Counted from the first letter of the stretch, positions 22,138 to 34,434 are shown. The stretch is 64,000 nt of DNA from Harmothoe impar (GCA_947462335.1 OX381705.1:36789570-36853569), one strand, 5' to 3'. Notes: generated by a model not told the origin, from the sequence alone. Numbers and translations are program-made.

Positions 22138-24217
22138 CTTGTATAGGCGTGTAGCTGGTTGCATTATCAACCAATCAGATAACACCCTGCATTCACTGTA
22201 GAATTCTTAGGGGGCATGATGTAACAGCTGGTACCCATTGTGATTGCTGTATCAGTGCTTATCTCGCCAGTTACCAGATCAAGCAACATTTAGTGCCCCC
22301 TATTAAGGAACCTGCAACCTCGGTTTATAGAGTTTAAAGCGTGCATATGCTAAAAGGCCCTATAGCAAATGAACATGGACTACGTATGCATAATGCATGG
22401 ATCTTTATTGTAATAAATTACATGATAACCACCAATGCTCAGCTATGCCTTATAGAAAGAGGGGAAACACGTGACACTTTAGATGGTCGACGATGAAGGT
22501 ACATGACGGTTAGATAAACGTTTAATACTCTTTGTTGGTCCAATCATAATCTGTTGACGTAAAAAAAACATTGGCGAGCCGATGGGCATGTTGTTCCTCT
22601 GTCGGTTCCCACGACTTGGTGGCTAAATGAGCAATGTTTTAATCAGTCCACGCAACACCAACGATTTGAAGCATGTTTGGGGGCTTCTATTAGTCTGTGT
22701 AGTCACGCTACCTGGTGGCCACCCCTAACGCCCCGTGTCCATAGCAGGCACGTCTCACATTTCAAATTCACACAAAACGTGCGAAAACTCTCGGCTTTCA
22801 ACTTGGACCGACCCATCTCATCGATACATCACCGATCGATGTCGGGGATTTTGTTTTTCTTCATAGCTCTGTTTTGTTTGCCCATCTCCCTTTTCCGCTC
22901 TCTCGCATTACTTTCTGATCTCCTCTCCTTTGTGGTCGCGATCGGCAAACGCCAGGACGCCATTCAAGATGGCCGCCGGAAGAATACGATCCTTGTTGGT
23001 TGCGCATGCGTCATCACGGTACCAAGGTGCGCGGATTCGATCCTGAGCATCGACCGGGCAGGTTTTCTGATACACGCCCTGTGCCAAAGTAAATGGGCGG
23101 CGTCCCAAACTGTTTCTTCTGCTGGCCAAGTTAAATACGCGCCTCCCAACTGGCGCCGCCAGCCCAGCTAGAGCCCATTTCACGTATTGTCATCGGCAAG
23201 TGTCTTCAGCCGTGTCGCGCCGCCTCGTCTTGGTATCGGAGAGTATCACGTGACGGCGCGAGACGCCGAGATGTGATGACGTTAATGGCGGCGACCAAGA
23301 CGCACACTGTGGGCGGGCATTGTGGTATTAGCTAACCGCCAGCTGGTAGGGGCAGGGCGGCGATATGTGATCTGCCTCAATTTGCACAATGATAAAACGT
23401 GTTCTCGCCTTTTGGCCAGGTACATGTTCCTCATTAAAGGTTTGTGACGAGCCAGTGGGTCAGGATGAAAGCTGGGTGTAATTAGACCATTAGTCTGCTG
23501 TTACTGAGCACACAGCCCCCCTGCTGGTGGCCACCTCAGTCACTGGTTACCTTACAGTAGGATATCCCCAACCAATATACCCAACCCTCCTCAGCCTAGC
23601 CCTCTGTCTGTAATAAGACCTCCACGACACATCCCCTACTCCCATACACTCACAGCCAGTCCACCAGAAAGAAAAAAACAGCTAAAATTAGCCCACCTCC
23701 TTCGAAAGAAACTGAGACGTTCCTCCATTCTTTATTCTTTTATTTTCTACAAAGACCTGCATTGAAACAATGGAGCCAACTCTCGCCAGTTACGAGGGAA
23801 CTCAACAAAGCGATGCCTGTGCTTGATACTGTGTAAACTCCTTTTATGTTGGCCCCCAATTGTTCAAAGTGAAATTAGAAGCAAATTGCAATCTTCTTGT
23901 GGAATGAGAACGTCTGAGGAATGTGCTCAGTGACAACAGGGGGTTGGGTAATCGATGCGAAAGGTAACTAACATCTTTCTGTACCTTCTGGCTAAATGAT
24001 ATTATCATATTTTTTCCTTCCATTCTCCCCGTAACACAATGTATATATTATTCGACTGCAATAACCAATTCGCAGTAATCATGTGATGCGCACGCTACGT
24101 ACACAGTGGGTCTGGATGGATATGATTATCAGACATGGCGCAATATTTCAGTAAAAACAACTGACACTTTGGCCTCTAGTTGTTTACACATGTCCATTAT
24201 ACACGTAGTAGACCTAT
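22138..24217. other. Non-coding stretch, CpG-rich at 22,700-23,360
   Basis: A YY1-like word followed by an ETS-like core, AAGATGGCCGCCGGAAG, lies at 22967-22983. This type of pairing is often found in promoters. The 164-codon plus-strand frame at 22677-23171 has no recognised domain and overlaps frames on the other strand, so it is not called. No other feature. Confidence 0.4.
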
Positions 24218-24584
24218 GGCTGTGTCTCACGACCTTGAGCCAAAGTTTTTGTCTCTGATCGGGTGCCGTCTCTGACCGGGTGCCGTCTCTGACCAGGTGC
24301 CGTCTCTGACCAGGTGTTAGAAAAAGGTGTTTTAAAAAGAATTATACTCATGTATATAAGGATTTGTAAAAACGTTATTGCGGTTGTTATATAATTATAA
24401 TTATAATTACAATCGGCCTCCTGCTGTTGGTATTTTGACCTTATCAAGCCAAGCCGGTCAGAGACGGCACCCGGTCAGAGATGGCACCCGGTCAGAGACG
24501 GCACCCGGTCAGAGACGGCACCCGGTCAGAGACGGCACCCAGTCAGAGACAAAAACATTGGCCCCCAGGTCGTGAGACACAGCC
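24218..24584. mobile_element. Foldback element with CCGGTCAGAG tandem arms, copy 2
   Basis: Complete copy: GGCTGTGTCTCACGACCTTG at the left and its inverse GTCGTGAGACACAGCC at the right, flanked by CTAT on both sides (24214-24217 and 24585-24588). The left arm has about four TCTGACCGGGTGCCG units, the right arm about five or six inverted units, so the arms differ in repeat number. The loop holds a TATAATTATAATTATAATTA microsatellite. No coding capacity. Confidence 0.7.
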
Positions 24585-24588
24585 CTAT

Positions 24589-25299
24589 ACTCTTCCATTG
24601 AATACGCTTAAAACTCCGTATTACGACAGCAACAGTCGGATTGTAGGCCTATATAGGCATAACAGGTACTCAGCCCTTTATATGTAAGGTGGCCCGGGTT
24701 TAAGCCCAACGTCCATAGCGACACGGCAGTCGCACATTGTGCGGCACAGCACGGTAGCAAAACGCCTACTATGCCACTATGCAGTTGGCGATACAGGCGG
24801 CACAGGGGCGATACGAGCGGCACAGTAGCGGAACTGGATGCATGCCATGATATCAGTGTTGTTGTCGCCGTGGACTTAGGGCTAGACTCTTTGATGGACG
24901 TTTGCAAGGTGTGTGACTGCATCTAGGCTTCGGAATGGGGGTATTCAGATTTGAAATGACTACCCATCTCCAAACGCCCCACAGAAGCGGAAGCAGTGGA
25001 TCTCAAAATTAGGGAACGGCGAATCTGGGCACCCTAAGAAATGGGAGGCGGTAACTCTAGAGGAGGGGGCAGTAATTGGGTGTTAGTGCGTTTAAATGAT
25101 AACATGTAAAGGGGAAAAAACATCCATGTATACTGTACCATTTGCATCAGGAAATAAAAGTATGGTATTTATAAACCTGGAATTATATGTGGCTCAACAC
25201 GTAACAAGGTAGGCCTTCCTAAGCGGGGATTTTTAGTTCTGGTTTTGGCCACCAGGTCCAGGGGGCATCAGAAGGGCAAAATAGTGAAATATATGCCCA
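24589..25299. other. Non-coding stretch, nothing recognised
   Basis: Short minus-strand frame at 24608-24922 has no domain or supporting context. No repeat or RNA gene recognised. Confidence 0.4.
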
Positions 25300-26005
25300 C
25301 ACTGAAAACTCTATGTTAAAAAAGGTCCTCACTAGTGAGGACTTTTAGGTGATCATTTTGATTGTGTCGAGGGGTAGTACCCTGGTGATCTTCAGAGTGA
25401 TCATAAGTGAGGACCCAGGTCATCAATATGATCACCCTTTTGACCCAATTATAGGCATGTCCTAGGTTGTCAATAGGAGGACTGGGGGTACTCAATTTGA
25501 TGACTGTCTTAAATTTTCTTGATATTCTTGTTATAAAATGATATCTACCAATATTGTTATGATTAACCCCCTCCTGATCATCAACTTCAAACATGTGGCA
25601 TTTTTTAAAGGTATGGTTTAGTACTCATAATAAGCCAAGTAAAGCAGATATGTATGACAGATGACTGTCAATCCTCACACTTCTAATTTTGGTTTGAGAC
25701 ACATAAAAGGTGTCTTTATGTCAAGATATTGATAGTTTAGAAAGTTTTCACCTAATTTTCTTTCTAATCACTTGAATATAAACAGTGGCAATTGTCTTCA
25801 TATATCCTCCAACTTGTAAACATATTTGACTAATATTAATCAATAGATCACATGGAGCAATGGAAATATGTTACATTGTTGTATAGTAGATCCCCCTAGT
25901 GGCAAAATTATGTCCTCAAAATGATCACCTTTGGTGATCAATCAGGCATGATCACCCTAAGGTCCTCTGTAGTGAGGACCTTCATATAAGCCTGGGTTTT
26001 CAGTG
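25300..26005. mobile_element. CACTG-ended element, copy 1 (GTGATCA arms)
   Basis: Starts CACTGAAAAC and ends GTTTTCAGTG, flanked by CA on both sides. Both arms are loaded with GTGATCA words and with the palindrome GTCCTCACTAGTGAGGAC (25324-25341 on the left, related at 25960-25980 on the right). The core word GCCACTAGGGG found in the other two copies appears here inverted near 25892. No transposase. The 92-codon minus frame at 25316-25594 is an artefact of the arm repeats. Confidence 0.7.
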
Positions 26006-26959
26006 CAGAAAAGCTTTAGGGTACTTTTTTATGGAGAATACAATAGTCTTTTTATAGTTATTCCATCTTTAGCGCTAACATTCTATATTTGGAATGTACA
26101 TGGAACATTTTCTATGGGAAATTGGCACATATCACATTTCCTTGTTACCATGGAAACTGTTCCATGGTTTCTAAATGGAACATTTTGGTCCTAGTCTCTT
26201 TAGAATTCCATCAATAACTCAAAACTGAAAACAGATCTTGATCCTCCTAGAACCAAATCTACATAAGATATTCACATTTTTTTACCATATTTATTAGGAA
26301 ATGTGACATTTTCATCGTTTTTAGTGGTTATTATGGAATACAGTGCGTTTAGAGCTTATTTATCATTTTCAGTTATGAGTAACAATGCATGTTCGAGACG
26401 TGATTCTTACAAAACTACTAGGAGTATCTTAAGTTATGATATCTTATTTTAAAGATCATGACACAAATTTTAATCATCAATTCCCCCCTGAATACCCCTT
26501 TCCATGTGCCTGGTCACATATGGCCATACGAACAATGTCCTACCACCAACTAATCCACTGTCATATTACAATACCAGGTCGGAGCCTAACAACTGACCTA
26601 GCCCCTAGGCAATTACCCCAGGAGGCACAACCAAACCCAGAGATCTGGGAACCTGGGGGCTTTTTTTTACTGGTACATATCTCAATAAGTACCACTTGTA
26701 TTGTAACACAACCAATATATTTTCGTGACATAGAACTTTTAGAAATGACGAACTTTTAATTCATTTATTGGATTAAAATCAATTTTAACAAGCATAATGT
26801 ACCACTAAACACACAGAACAGGGTCACCACTCCAATGTACATGAAGTAACCCTGCCCCCATTCGCGCCTGATGAGACACTTAGCTTGAAACCACCCAATA
26901 ATATTTCTCTAAATACAACTAAATTGTATCTATAAATCTAGTTCTTAACCCAACACATA
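26006..26959. other. Non-coding stretch
   Basis: AT-rich DNA with no recognised gene. A plus-strand frame of 107 codons at 26436-26759 has no domain and no codon or splice support. Confidence 0.4.
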
Positions 26960-27582
26960 CACTGAAAACTTAGGCATATCTAAAACTAATCACTATTGAT
27001 TAGTTAGGGTAATCATAGCCAGTTGATTAGTTAAGGTCATCACCGTGATGACCCAAAGTCATCATATTGATTTTAGAATATTTGCCACTAGGGGTCTCTA
27101 CTAGACAGTAATGGGACATGCAGTTCCTACTCCAGGCCATATATGGATTCATATCTATATCAACTCTAATCATAAAAACTTATAAAATGATATATATGAA
27201 GAATATTGGCACATAAGGAACTCAAGTTATTTACAAGTAAGATTTTAGCGAAATTCTCAAGAGCACACACATGTGTACGCATGGACACCTTTTTTTGTGC
27301 CTGAAACCATATCTACTAATGTAAGAATAGGCTGCTGGTTACTGTATTCACACATATGCCTTATTAGGCTTTCTCTGAGGGCTAGAAGTGCTCTCAATCA
27401 GGGTATAATGACAAGATGAGGGGGTGATTATAAACTTATTAGGGATTGAACTCTTGTTGCACAGAGAAATAAATAATATGAAATTAGTCAAAGATGATTT
27501 TTTTAAAAGTAATCACAGTGATGACCCGGGGTCATCACATATGATTACCTTGATTACTTTTTCTCCCATAGAGTTTTCAGTG
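26960..27582. mobile_element. CACTG-ended element, copy 2 (TGATTA / GTGATGACC arms)
   Basis: Starts CACTGAAAAC and ends GTTTTCAGTG, flanked by TA on both sides. The left arm has TGATTA words and GTGATGACCCAAAGTCATCA. The right arm has GTGATGACCCGGGGTCATCA. The interior shares GCCACTAGGGG (27073) and a phrase around CATGGACACC..CCTGAAACCATA (27280-27315) with copy 3. Confidence 0.7.
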
Positions 27583-29075
27583 TATTTGGTGATTAACCAA
27601 TGCATCAACATCACTCTCCTGACACTATCATGTCTAATGTCAAGTCTGATTGGCTAATAAACTATATCCAGAGTTAGGCTCTGCCTCCTGATTGGCTGAA
27701 GCCTTGTTGTCATGGTTCTGCCCTATGAACTCTAGTCACAACGACTTTAAATGTGGTAGCGCACGGACGAATTAAGTATTCTTTACCGTTTCTCCCAGGT
27801 ATAGTACATGTATTAGGATTGTCCTTGAAATAACAGGGGCGGTGGCTTATCTGTAAGGAATCAGGGGGCAATCCTCTGCATTTAGGGGCCGTGCTTCAGC
27901 GGCTCCTGCTTTCAGGCGGGCTGTAGTTTAGCAGTCGGCGGGTACCAGCGAAATCAGTATGACTGCACACATTATGGGGTCGAATCGATATAATTATGGT
28001 GGTTTCTTAAAATCGACTGTTCAACGCGGGTGGCCAATAATCATATGCGATGACGGACTGATCGTATGGGGATAGTGGTTTTATATTACCAAACAATCAC
28101 CCGTTCTGAATGAGCTTTCCAATCATCTAGTTCAAACGTTTAAGTCTGACGGTTACCGAAATCGGCCAAGAGCAACTGCTAGGGCCTCCTGTCATCTACT
28201 GCCATCTAGTGGGGAAGCGTGACTCTACTGAGTGTGTCCCGGGCGCTGACTGCCTGAGCAGTCATCCCATGATTCCATGACAAAAGAGAACCCTGCACCC
28301 TTTTATAAGTATAGCTAATGGCATATTGAAGACATTTGAATGTGACCTTACGCGTTTATAGTTACTATCACTGACTGGTCTGATGTCTAACATATTTACA
28401 TTGGGAGCAGCGTCAGAAATGAGAACATGGTGGGTGGTATTAAACGCTTTAAAAAAGTAGGCATCAATAATTTGTTAACGCGACTTGGGTGCCATGTGCA
28501 CCTTAAATGAACCAATCCCTTCCACCTTATAGAATTAGGCCCCATCGTCTGGTCACGTCCCCACAGTGCTAACACAAGCCCGCGGCCGGCTGCCTCCGAC
28601 CAAACACCGTCACATTGTGACCACGGCCCGCACCCACCACCATGCAGATCAGCTTTCACCCGTCACAAGTGCAGACTGGCCTTGACGAGTGAAAGTAACG
28701 TGAAATGTAATAGCATCCCTCATGGGCCCGCACTGCAGGCTATTCGACCAACTTAGCTTCCCGTACCCTTTTTCTGTGTATTGTGAGCAAAACTAACACT
28801 AATGCGAATTGTGGAGTGCTGCCGTGGAAGGGGATACTGCGCGTTGGCGGAGTGGCCTGTGTGTGCGATATAACGTATATTTATAGGTGGCGATGGGTGT
28901 CTAATGACGTCAGGGAAGTACAGGAGGTATCGTCGCCGTTCTGAAAAGGACCTACTGGCAATACTTGACACGAGGCCCGGCCATTTAAACTCCAAATTAT
29001 AATGGTCCGACGGAACGCCCATGGTGGCAGCAGTGGACTTTATTCTCGTCTGCTCCCCTTATTCTGGTGCCAACG
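27583..29075. other. Non-coding stretch with CTCF-like site
   Basis: No gene recognised. CpG-rich near 28550-28660. A CTCF-like site is at 28199-28214. ORFs here are short and unsupported. Confidence 0.4.
28199..28214 (-). promoter_or_regulatory. CTCF-like motif
   Basis: The minus strand reads CCCCACTAGATGGCAG, which fits the CTCF core pattern CCASYAGRKGGCAG throughout. Motif match only. Confidence 0.4.
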
Positions 29076-29496
29076 TGTTTCATCCCCGGGAGGGTCACTC
29101 TTCCATGTATTGGATAACCCTGGCAGCAGCACAACTCTGAAAAGAGGTGGCGGTGAATTTCCATTAGATTCTGAAAGGGGGAGGGGGATCAGATGTCGTC
29201 AAGGCCCTGATAAGTAGGGCAGTTAAAATGACATTAAATTGAGTAAGTCTTCTTGCTACAGGTCTGAATAAAATTGAATTTGTACAAAATTGTGAGAGAC
29301 CTAAGCTTGCAATAGGCCATCCAGCTGTCCTCAAAACTTCCAAGCTCTGAAAAGTAAGGCGGTCAAATCTCCCAAGCTTTGAAATGTAGGGCGGTTAAAT
29401 CTCCCAACCTCTGAAAAGTAGGGCGGTAGGGCGGCAGTTGCCATCTACCCTCAAAGACTCAGTGCCCCCCCCCCCCCCCCCCGGGGGGGTTTCGTC
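29076..29496. mobile_element. Inverted-repeat element with CCCCCGGGGG ends, copy 2
   Basis: The left end, GTTTCATCCCCGGGAGGGTCAC, is matched at the right by GCACTGAG, a long C run, GGGGGGG and TTTCGTCC read on the other strand. The right half has three tandem units of about 33 bases containing CTCTGAAAAGTAGGGCGGT (29345-29430). The same CTGAAAAG..GGCGGT words occur inverted at 29137-29155. This matches the ends and subterminal words of the element at 16281-16772. Confidence 0.5.
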
Positions 29497-31022
29497 CATG
29501 TGGGATGGGAAGTCGAATCTATACGACACAATTAGGCAACATAAGCGTGTTTCCCATACTATAACCAGGCTACATACATAAGCCCCACCTCTATAGTTTA
29601 TTTACGTGGTGATACTGTTCCCATATACATGTAATAGATCTTTCGGCGAAACGCCACTCACCGGAAGTGGGACGAATGTCGTCTGCTAAGCTCGGCCAAT
29701 GATGACGTCCGCCCTCTGTAGGCCGGCGCGCCAAAAACTGGCAGACGATAAGTGCGCTGATGATCCATTTTGCCGCCACTAGTCTTAAATTACGTTTGAT
29801 AGCGGGCCGTGCCCGGAATAACATTATGTGATTGTGGGCAGGAAAGTCGGTGAGGTATCGTTGTGTCACGGGGACGGGCTGTGAGCCGGGTTGGGGTCAG
29901 TTCAGGGCTACCAGACACTCATCGTGGTTGCAAATTCGCCAATTATCTCGGCATAATTCTGTCTGATATTCATTATATTGTATTACGTTCAGCCCGTCCC
30001 ATTGCCTATGCGCATACACAACCCGATCCCGACGCCTGCCTCTATGAAAGCTGAAAAAGGAGAACAGGGAGAGTGTGTAATCTATAGATAGAGGAGACAC
30101 GGGTGAGGGACAGAAATGGATAGATATAAACGTAATGTAGGCAATATGAGCACTATGGGTGGCTAAAACGATAGAGACCTGGGCATATAGAGAGGGATTG
30201 TGTTAGTAGAGGGGCACACATCGTATCAGGGTGTATGAGGCGCTGTCCACACGGCTATAGCCCCCTCCACCCCTCCTACTCCATCAATATACCCCCTGGC
30301 GGTGTATATCTATATCATTTGCTGGCCGCCTGTGGGGCATTCGGACCCTAACGTTTGACCTTCTGGTGAGAGGTCAGAGGGACCGGGTTGATTTTATATA
30401 GATCACTCAGCAAATGGAGCTTGTCAAACACCCGGCCGTCTGCGGGACGTCCGTGTCGGGGCAGAACGTTAGATTTTCTCCCAATTAAAGATATCATTTT
30501 CGGCAAATAGCCGACGGGCGGGGCCGGCGATCAGGCGACGCAAACACGCGGATCCAATCGGCAGTCAGCCGGTGATGGATGGGGCAAACACGGGCCGCCC
30601 CGTCGCCAAACCACCACAAACACACTTCATTTTCATTAGCTGAAACACAAGATTAAAAAGATGCATAATCAAATCATTTAGTATACATTGGAGAGGTGGC
30701 CGGGGAGCCGGGCGCGGCTCGGGTGTCGGCGCTGGGTGGGTGTAGGGCTGGCGGGTTGCGGCGCACCGCGCCATGTATCATCGATGTATCGTGAAGTGCG
30801 GCCTCCTGCACCTCCACACAAATATAGCGCCACCTGCAGCGGCTTGATCCCCCGCCATCTACCGGAAGTCGCCAATCGAAAAAGCCTGAAGTTGCGGGGT
30901 TGAGCTACTCGCGAGCCGTGTTTGCGGCGACATGAGCAGATGAGGGCCTCCGTACCGTATCGAGCCGTAGGTAATGGGCCGCAGGGTTGGCTTACACACA
31001 GCAGTTGGCTACACTCTGAGGG
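29497..31022. other. Non-coding stretch, CpG-rich at 30,490-30,960
   Basis: Two ETS-type cores in CpG-rich context, CACCGGAAGTG at 29660 and TACCGGAAGTCGCC near 30851. The overlapping minus-strand frames at 30565-31025 are chance ORFs in GC-rich DNA. No gene recognised. Confidence 0.4.
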
Positions 31023-32013
31023 CAAGTGTTTAGATTCTAAACACTTTCCTAAGCACTTCGCTGTCCCACTTTTGGAAACATGTTTAGGGGCTAAACATGT
31101 TTAGAAATCCAGGTGTTTAGACATGAAGTGTTTAGAAAAAAGCTGGTGTTTAGTTTCCAAAGTGTTTAGATTATCATTGTGTTTAGATATCATGTGTTTA
31201 GGTGTTTCAAATTTATTTGGGGCTTGGGCTAGCATCAATTAGTTATAATATATTCCTCTCCTTTAGGTCCTTCTATACTAAAGTTGTTATAGAGAAGTGC
31301 AGTTTATCCTCTGTAGTTTAGGACACATCTCACCAACAGGAACCTGGGGAAGAGAAGTAAGATATTCAATGTTATACAGTGTGATCATGTACATTAGAAC
31401 AAAGTCAGACTACTGGTATTTTGATGTGGTAGTTAACTATCAAGTCATACTCCAGTGCTAGAATGTTCACAGCTACAACCATATAATTAGTAGTCTTATT
31501 GGATCATGTGGTTTCAATACAGAATTAGGTCTTCCATAGAACCTTACCTAATTCATGACAGCTCCTATGGAAACTGCAAAGTCCAATGCATGGAAGCTTT
31601 CCTTCTTGTATGTTTGAAGTCTTCTCCAAGAGTGACCAGAAATTTTGCACATGTGGCAGGTGGAGATCTTCATGATGCATATATATGTAACCTGACACCA
31701 GTGAATAAACATAACTCAGCCTGACCCCAGTGTCCCCAATGGGATTATCCTTGGCAGGTCCCAGGAAGTGACACCCAGAAATGAAACAACAATATTAAGC
31801 TCATTGGTTACCTAGGTTACCACTGGGCTGGGAGTAGGCAGCAGGGGTTGGAGGGGATATATCTAAACACTATGGTGTTTAGAGGCTAGAAAAAGTCCAT
31901 CATCATGTTTAGAACCCCTATGTGCTTAGGTTCTAAACACCAAAAATGCCATGTGATTAGAAATCAAACACATCCTAAACACATGAAGATGCTAAACGTG
32001 TTTCATTCCTAAC
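31023..32013. mobile_element. Element with GTGTTTAG subterminal arrays
   Basis: A GTGTTTAG word, with its inverse CTAAACAC, is repeated about ten times at 31025-31205 and about six times at 31865-32000. The roughly 650 bases in between lack it. The arms are mirror-arranged, and irregular spacing argues against a simple tandem repeat. This resembles subterminal transposase-binding arrays of large non-autonomous DNA transposons. Clear terminal repeats and target duplication are not established, and no ORF is present. Confidence 0.5.
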
Positions 32014-33120
32014 GCTTCCATGACAGTGTACCAACGGCCGGGTGTCATTATAAACATACATTGGTCTTTTTGTGTAATTCACGGCTGCTGAACAGCCACG
32101 TGTAGCATATTTAAGTCATACACAATAAAAATAGTTTGCCATTTGAACATGCGATAACCTGAACATGATTAAACTCAAAACATGCCTTGTATACAGAAAT
32201 CTTTTTTGTAAATATGAACTTAATGTTTTCATTAACAATAATGTGCCGAAATGATATATAACCACTAGGAGCTACTAGGGACACAAATCAGATCAGATAT
32301 AGAACATGTATAGCAATATCATTCTCTTAATCATTCTATCACTGGTTACCTAGCATGTATAATACATATGTGCCATGTGTGATGCCACTCTCTGGAAGTG
32401 TTACCAAATGATGTCTTCACATAATATAAATAATACAATGATGATTAATTAAATTGGACTGCTAATATCTCCATTGTATGAGCATGATATTTACTATACA
32501 CCTCATGTATCGAATCACCCCGAACCGAAAAAAGGAGAAATAAACACAAAAACTCATAGACACTCTAAACAAATCATAGCTGAATAAAAAAAAAGTTGAG
32601 CAACCTAAACATGTCGATATAACGGCGTTTTAGATCAACTAAAACGCGGCTATAGATTAACTAGTTATTTGTCTATAGCATATAATAATGCATCTATTTC
32701 AACTATACAGGCTGACACCATTGATTTTTGTGACAGACCATACATATGTATGTATTACCGACCCTGCTCTTATACAGTTTACGCGTGTTTTGTAGGCATG
32801 CTAAGTACGAGACTCAAGTCTCTCCACCGCGTTGTTTATTTATCTTCACTAGGATGATCCTAGAGGTCGCCCAATGTCAATGCCCCCGACAGCCTTGAGA
32901 CTACTGTACCCATTAACACGGGGTACGAGTGGAGGAGCAGCTCGGGGAGCAGCTCAAGATGCTCACATATATCTGAGAGCCCAGGGCTACATGGAGCTGC
33001 ACAAGAAGCTGGGCATGCTCTATAAACAATGTAACACCTGCCAGGACGCCACGTCCGGCAGGGAAACAACGCCGCCGCCCGCTGCCCGGACCCGTTAGCA
33101 CGGGTTCCATCTTCACCCCA

Positions 33121-33136
33121 CTCACCAGGGGGCGCG
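33121..33136 (+). promoter_or_regulatory. CTCF-like motif
   Basis: CTCACCAGGGGGCGCG matches the CTCF core CCASYAGRGGGCRC except at the first position. It lies at the edge of a CpG-rich block. Motif match only. Confidence 0.4.
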
Positions 33137-34378
33137 CCCGACGCAGAAATCCATTTATTTTCCGTTTATATTTTCAGGGCGCCCTGAGACAATTTGGGGG
33201 ACATTAGGCCTGTTGACACGTGGAGTGCGATGGGGGCAGTGGGGACAGTGTTGACTTAGGGCACGGTTTGCTCGGCGGACAGTTGTATACGCGCGGTTCG
33301 ACGTGGTTATCTCAGATGGTCGTCGTCCCGAGCAGAGTTCACGCCGAGTAAAAGCCGGGTAAACAGACAATAACCGGTGCGGCGTTCCCGCCACATGTGA
33401 GGTGGTTAGAGTCGGTGTGGGATGGTTGTCGTCTGCTGAACACCAAGTTGTCTTGCACCTACCCACCCTGACCGGTACAAACTGCCTGTTTATTTGGATA
33501 CTCCGGCATGTAGCCCTAGCGTCCCTAGCAGCGCGCCATCAGGCTGGATACGTCCCCCGAGGGGACAGTCTAGTATAGGTAGACCTAGATGATATAACAC
33601 ATGCTGTAGGGCAGGGGGAAAGGGTGGTATAGAAGAAGCCATATCGTCTCTATAAAAACCTGGATGATGGTCTTTGTAGGATTCACCTAGAATTGCAATC
33701 CAGTACACATTTCCCGGTACGGCGATAGCTAGAGCCTTTCTAGATCAGGATAGCTAAATGTAATGACAGTTCAGTCTACTACACATAAATATGTGTTGTG
33801 GGCCCCAAAACGTGAATTAAATATATTTCATCACTTTTCAGGGGGAAAATTGGGTCAGAAGATCAATCAATCCGCGATAGGTACTTGTATCCCTTTGTCG
33901 AATACATAGACACAGGTGCATGAGAAATAACCCTCAGTGGGGAACTCACGAGTGCTCCTTTGTGTTTATTTCATGTTATTATTAAGCTTATTCGTCAAAA
34001 TTCCACTTAATTGATCTGAAAAGGCTACTTTTTAGTGTTTAAATTTCCACTGGGTGAGGGGGGGGGGGGGTGAAATACGGCCTTCCCTTGTGAATTAATT
34101 GGAGTGCCGTATTCACAATGAAATAAAGGGAGTTATCTAATTGGTCGAGGGCCCACCCGTGATGGTTCAGACCCCAGCCTGACCCAAACACCCCTTTTTA
34201 TATACTACTCACAATCAGGAAAACGATACACTGTCCTATACTACTCTCCCCAACCCACCGTCCGTTGGACCAGTGACCTCCATACTGCTCTATGCTCATT
34301 GGTTGGACTTACTGCATATTGACGTTTAAGTTTAGCAGAATCAGCTAGAATCAGCATAACCGCTCTTGATCCAATCCG

Positions 34379-34434
34379 ATGTATGATGTATGATGTATGA
34401 TGTATGTACATCATACATCATACATCATATACAT
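34379..34434. repeat. Perfect-looking inverted microsatellite
   Basis: About four units of ATGTATG are followed directly by the same units inverted (ACATCAT). This makes a hairpin of roughly 25 base pairs with almost no loop. Confidence 0.8.

Noticed and set aside
22677..23171. 164-codon plus-strand ORF
   Set aside because: No recognisable domain, mixed composition, and overlapped by opposite-strand frames in a CpG-rich block.
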